This document shows positions 60,655-64,000 of a stretch of 64,000 nt of DNA, piece by piece (position 1 is the stretch's first letter; each line of letters starts with the position of its first letter). This DNA is from Chryseobacterium salipaludis (GTDB lineage: Bacteria; Bacteroidota; Bacteroidia; Flavobacteriales; Weeksellaceae), in contig NZ_JALHKS010000001.1 of the NCBI RefSeq assembly GCF_022968825.1, positions 62,001 through 126,000 of the forward strand, given 5' to 3'. The notes under the pieces are model-generated. The model saw only the letters and a list, made by a program, of their open reading frames with translations. It was not told the origin of the DNA and made no database searches. Both the position numbers and the translations under genes were made by a program.

Positions 60655-62013
60655 TCAGATTTCACCCATTTCGTTGGCCAGTTCATTCAGGAGGCTGGGT
60701 TCTTCGTACACTAATTCCACCAGATCAACACTTTTATTCTGCATCTTCAGGATTTTAAACTTGTATTTGTTCAGTTCAAATTCCTGGTTTTCCAGCGGAA
60801 TATCTTCGAGTTCGTGCAGAATAAATCCGGCAAGCGTGTTGTATTCTCCGTCTTCGGAAAGCGGGAAAGGTCTCGGCAGGCATTCGTTAATTTCATCGAG
60901 CGGCTGGGTAGCCTTGACCCAGTACACATTTTCGCCTACTTTATCTACGATGCGTTCTTCTTCATCTTCCTCGTCTTGAATTTCACCCACAAGTTCCTCC
61001 AGAATATCTTCCAGCGTTACAATCCCTTCGGTGCCGCCGAATTCGTCGATAACCACCGCAAGGTGCTGTTTCTTTTGCTGGAACACTTTGAGCAGGTCCG
61101 AAATCTTCTTGCTGCCCACCACAAAGAAGGCTTCACGCATCAGTTCTTTTAAATCATCGTGTGTTAACTCACCTTTTCTCTTAACGTATTCCCGGATGAT
61201 TTCCTTCGCGTAAAAAATTCCGATGATGTTATCAATGGAGTCCTTGTACACGGGGAGCCGCGAATAGCCGCCCTCCATAATTACCGAAATAATATCCTCT
61301 ACGGAATCTTCGAAATCAATAGAGGCAATATTCTGGCGCGGCACCATAATCTGCTTGGCACTATGGTCCGTGAAATCAAAAGCGTTTTTGATAATCTCGT
61401 AGTTCTCTTCCTCGATCTCACCGGAATCTGCCGATTGTTTTACGAGCAACTGCAATTCCTCCGTGGAGTGAATTTCCTGTTCCGAGGCCGGATAAATCTT
61501 AATCAAACGCAGAAACGCATTCGACATATGATTCATCGACCAGATGAAGGGTTTAAAAACCGTATAGAACGCGCGCAGCGGCATAGCGATCACCATACTG
61601 GTCTGCTCCGATTTACGAATCGCTATTGATTTGGGAATAAGTTCACCGAACACAATGTGCATTACCGTAATCAGCAGGAAACTTAAGACCAAAGAAATAG
61701 TGGTGACAACCGTTTCGGCAATATTAAAATTAAAATAATGGAAAATATTTTCGATGACATGGTGCATCGCGCTTTCACCAACCCAACCTAAGGCAAGTGA
61801 AGCCAGCGTAATTCCTAACTGCGTGGCGGAAAGATATTCATCAAGATGCTTAATAATATGCTCAGCCTGCTTTGCCATGGAATTACCTTCGGCAGCTTTC
61901 AACTGAATCTGGGAATAACGAACTTTAACGATAGAGAATTCTGCAGCTACAAAATAACCATTTAAGATCACAAGAAATAAGGCTAAAAACAGCTTAAATA
62001 TGTCAGAGTCCAT
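60655..62013 (-). CDS. Hemolysin/CorC-type protein (CNNM + CBS + transporter-associated)
   Basis: A 452-residue membrane protein of the HlyC/CorC family. The N-terminal CNNM domain has four membrane helices (1-160). Two CBS motifs follow (about 210-330; MVPRQNIASIDFED, VIDEFGGTEGIVTLEDILEELVGEI). The C-terminal CorC_HlyC domain (about 345-430) carries YNTLAGFILHELEDIP. Such proteins are thought to handle Mg2+ or other cations. Length and domain order are standard. Confidence 0.92.
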   Translation of the reverse strand: MDSDIFKLFLALFLVILNGYFVAAEFSIVKVRYSQIQLKAAEGNSMAKQAEHIIKHLDEYLSATQLGITLASLALGWVGESAMHHVIENIFHYFNFNIAETVVTTISLVLSFLLITVMHIVFGELIPKSIAIRKSEQTSMVIAMPLRAFYTVFKPFIWSMNHMSNAFLRLIKIYPASEQEIHSTEELQLLVKQSADSGEIEEENYEIIKNAFDFTDHSAKQIMVPRQNIASIDFEDSVEDIISVIMEGGYSRLPVYKDSIDNIIGIFYAKEIIREYVKRKGELTHDDLKELMREAFFVVGSKKISDLLKVFQQKKQHLAVVIDEFGGTEGIVTLEDILEELVGEIQDEEDEEERIVDKVGENVYWVKATQPLDEINECLPRPFPLSEDGEYNTLAGFILHELEDIPLENQEFELNKYKFKILKMQNKSVDLVELVYEEPSLLNELANEMGEI

Positions 62014-62102
62014 TCAGTAAAAATAAGAGTATATACCGACAAATATACATAAATTTAGAATATTTGAATTTTAATTAAAGTTAACCTTCGATAACCGTTA
62101 CA

Positions 62103-62135
62103 CAAAAAAAGCGCTGCAATATGCAACGCTTTTTC
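62103..62135 (-). terminator. Terminator after atpG
   Basis: An 11-bp stem AAAGCGTTGCA/TGCAGCGCTTT (one T-G pair) with T runs on both sides, so it can act in both directions. It ends the ATP synthase operon on the minus strand. Confidence 0.85.
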
Positions 62136-62154
62136 GTTATATTACCAAAACAGT

Positions 62155-63012
62155 TTAGCTGTTTTTCAAGGCTTCCGCGCCGGAAACAATTTCCAGAATT
62201 TCATTGGTAATTGCCGCCTGGCGTGCTTTGTTATAGAAGATCACCAAATCATTCTTCAGCGCCTGTGCATTATCCGTCGCTTTATGCATGGCAGTCATCC
62301 GCGCACCGTGTTCGGAAGCAATACTATCCAGAATTGCTTTGTACACCTGCGTCTTGATGGACTTCGGCATCAGCACTTCCAGGATTTCTTTGGCATTTGG
62401 TTCAAAAAGATAGTCGGTATTGGCTGTTTCCGTTTTCTCCGGCATTGCAATTGGTAATACCTGCTCGGTTTTTACCTCTTGCGTTGCAGCATTGATGAAC
62501 TTATTGTACACCACAAAAACTTTATCAAAACGGCCGTCGCGATAATCGCGCATCACGTTCTCCATGAATCCGCTCACAGCCTCGAAGCTCATTCCGTCGA
62601 AAATCGCACTTTGATTATCGTACACTTTACGGTTTCGGCGAACAGCGTCATACACCTTTTTACCTACCGTCATGATTTCAATTTCATACGGTGCATTGGC
62701 GATGGACTGATTCAGAGCCTTAATTACAGAAGAGTTAAACGCGCCGGCAAGTCCCTTATTGGAGGTTACAACAACATACAACACACGTTGTACTTCACGC
62801 TGCTCGGTATAGGTGGAAACTTCTTCCAGATCTGTAGTAGCGCTTACGTTCTCGATAATTTCCTGCAATTTCTCAGAATAAGGACGCAGCATCACGATCG
62901 CATCAGTTGCTTTCTTCAGCTTTGCAGCAGAAACCATTTTCATGGCACTGGTAATCTGCATTGTGGAGGAGATGGAAGTAATTCTGCCCCGTATTTCTTT
63001 TAAGTTTGCCAT
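62155..63012 (-). CDS. atpG: ATP synthase F1 subunit gamma
   Basis: A 285-residue central stalk subunit of the F1 ATPase. The N-terminal helix MANLKEIRGRITSISSTMQITSAMKMVSAAKL and the C-terminal DLVIFYNKARQAAITNEILEIVSGA are the coiled-coil pair. SNKGLAGAFNSSVIK is the conserved Rossmann-like segment. It follows atpA by 91 nt. Confidence 0.96.
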   Translation of the reverse strand: MANLKEIRGRITSISSTMQITSAMKMVSAAKLKKATDAIVMLRPYSEKLQEIIENVSATTDLEEVSTYTEQREVQRVLYVVVTSNKGLAGAFNSSVIKALNQSIANAPYEIEIMTVGKKVYDAVRRNRKVYDNQSAIFDGMSFEAVSGFMENVMRDYRDGRFDKVFVVYNKFINAATQEVKTEQVLPIAMPEKTETANTDYLFEPNAKEILEVLMPKSIKTQVYKAILDSIASEHGARMTAMHKATDNAQALKNDLVIFYNKARQAAITNEILEIVSGAEALKNS

Positions 63013-63103
63013 TCTTTAATTTATAAATTTGAAAATAGGAGAATCAGATAATATGATTTCGCTACTTGCCTTTACCAAATTATCTAATTCTCAAATCGTC
63101 TAA

Positions 63104-64000
63104 TTAATTATATTTGGAAGCCAGCTCCGTTGCCGCCTGTTTCAGCACACCGGTAATCTGGTCATCAATTTTCCCGGCCTTGATCGCAGCCATCGTTTCC
63201 GGATGCTTGGAACGCAGGAAGTCTACGTACTCAATCTGGAATTCCTTCACTTTATTGATAGGAACATTTCTCAGCAGGTTTTCTGTTCCGGCGTAAATCA
63301 TGGCTACCTGTGAATCAACAGGAAGCGGCGAGTTAACCGGCTGCTTCAGGATTTCCACGTTGCGCTCTCCTTTGGAGATTACCGCTTGTGTAGAAGCATC
63401 CAAATCCGAACCGAATTTAGCAAACGCTTCCAGTTCTTTATATTGCGCCTGGTCCAGTTTCAGGGTACCGGAAACTTTCTTCATGGATTTAATCTGAGCG
63501 TTCCCTCCTACCCGTGATACGGAAATACCCACGTTGATTGCAGGACGAACCCCGGAGTTAAACAAGTCAGATTCCAGGAAGATCTGTCCGTCTGTAATTG
63601 AAATTACGTTGGTCGGGATATACGCAGAAACGTCACCCGCCTGTGTTTCAATGATTGGGAGTGCGGTTAAAGAACCACCTCCTTTTACGATTGGCTTCAG
63701 TGAATCCGGAAGGTCATTCATCTGCGCAGCAATTGTGTCATCTTTGATCACTTTTGCAGCTCTTTCCAACAGTCTGGAGTGCAGGTAGAATACGTCACCT
63801 GGATAAGCTTCACGCCCCGGTGGTCTTCTCAGCAATAGGGAAAGCTCACGGTACGCAACCGCCTGTTTGGACAAGTCATCATACACGATCAGTGCCGGAC
63901 GACCCGTGTCACGGAAATATTCACCAATGGCAGCACCCGCCATCGGAGCATATACCTGCATTGGAGAAGGGTCAGAAGCATTCGCAGCCACTACAACGGT
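63104..64000 (-). CDS. atpA: ATP synthase F1 subunit alpha, C-terminal part
   Basis: The frame is open to the window edge and covers the last ~298 residues of an alpha subunit of about 500. The nucleotide-binding domain downstream of the P-loop is present: [38 protein letters not shown], then the [35 protein letters not shown] block and the C-terminal helical domain. The N-terminal half lies outside the window. Confidence 0.96.
   Translation of the reverse strand, partial: TVVVAANASDPSPMQVYAPMAGAAIGEYFRDTGRPALIVYDDLSKQAVAYRELSLLLRRPPGREAYPGDVFYLHSRLLERAAKVIKDDTIAAQMNDLPDSLKPIVKGGGSLTALPIIETQAGDVSAYIPTNVISITDGQIFLESDLFNSGVRPAINVGISVSRVGGNAQIKSMKKVSGTLKLDQAQYKELEAFAKFGSDLDASTQAVISKGERNVEILKQPVNSPLPVDSQVAMIYAGTENLLRNVPINKVKEFQIEYVDFLRSKHPETMAAIKAGKIDDQITGVLKQAATELASKYN

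Overview
The window looks like chromosome of a member of the Bacteroidota, class Flavobacteriia, most likely the Chryseobacterium group (Weeksellaceae). The evidence is four secreted proteins with C-terminal type A sorting domains of the type IX secretion system, many promoters with the Bacteroidota -7 box TAnnTTTG, weak or absent Shine-Dalgarno sites, and housekeeping genes of flavobacterial type (parE, ychF, typA, rpsA with six S1 domains, thrS-infC-rpmI-rplT, dapD, atpA/atpG).

Layout. 0-5.7 kb: minus-strand genes for topoisomerase IV subunit B, an FMN reductase, a secreted adhesion-like protein, YchF and ferritin. 5.9-11 kb: an AraC regulator followed by a tripartite efflux pump (TolC, HlyD, 14-TM MFS). 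11-21 kb: typA, a lipoprotein glycosyl hydrolase, a small ABC transporter, and sbcCD. 21-23.3 kb: dinB diverging from a LexA-like XRE/S24 repressor. 23.4-30.5 kb: a minus-strand accessory block with a SemiSWEET transporter, a frameshifted DUF6766 gene, a cytidylyltransferase / GH1-like hydrolase / UDP-galactopyranose mutase / glycosyltransferase operon, a DUF892 ferritin-like protein, and a 363-residue lysine-free Tyr/Arg/Gly/Ser/Asn low-complexity protein resembling eukaryotic FUS-type domains. This block ends near a tRNA-Ser. 31.5-37 kb: crcB, trxB, holA, an HsdR-N protein, a cupin, a CoA-transferase pair and rplS. 37-49.9 kb: an M36 metalloprotease, rpsA, a DEAD-box helicase with a MerR regulator, a four-repeat HhH protein, a secreted endonuclease I, an acyl-CoA dehydrogenase and a lipoprotein thioredoxin. 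50-53.6 kb: thrS-infC-(GC-rich repeat)-rpmI-rplT. 53.6-64 kb: an M28 peptidase, a decayed hisIE remnant, a glycosyltransferase, dapD, an NlpC/P60 lipoprotein, prmC, a repeat-rich gap, rhomboid, clpS, a CNNM/CBS protein, atpG and the C-terminal part of atpA.

The most unusual content is: (i) the FUS-like low-complexity protein and its stress/envelope neighbours; (ii) a hisIE pseudogene preceded by a promoter and a short His-containing leader-like peptide; (iii) a set of genes whose -7 box sits exactly 5 nt before the start codon, which implies leaderless mRNAs; (iv) two copies of a GC-rich interspersed element, each just upstream of a ribosomal-protein gene; (v) a 46-47 bp tandem array after prmC; and (vi) infC starting with ATA. 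All calls come from reading the sequence; no database search was run.
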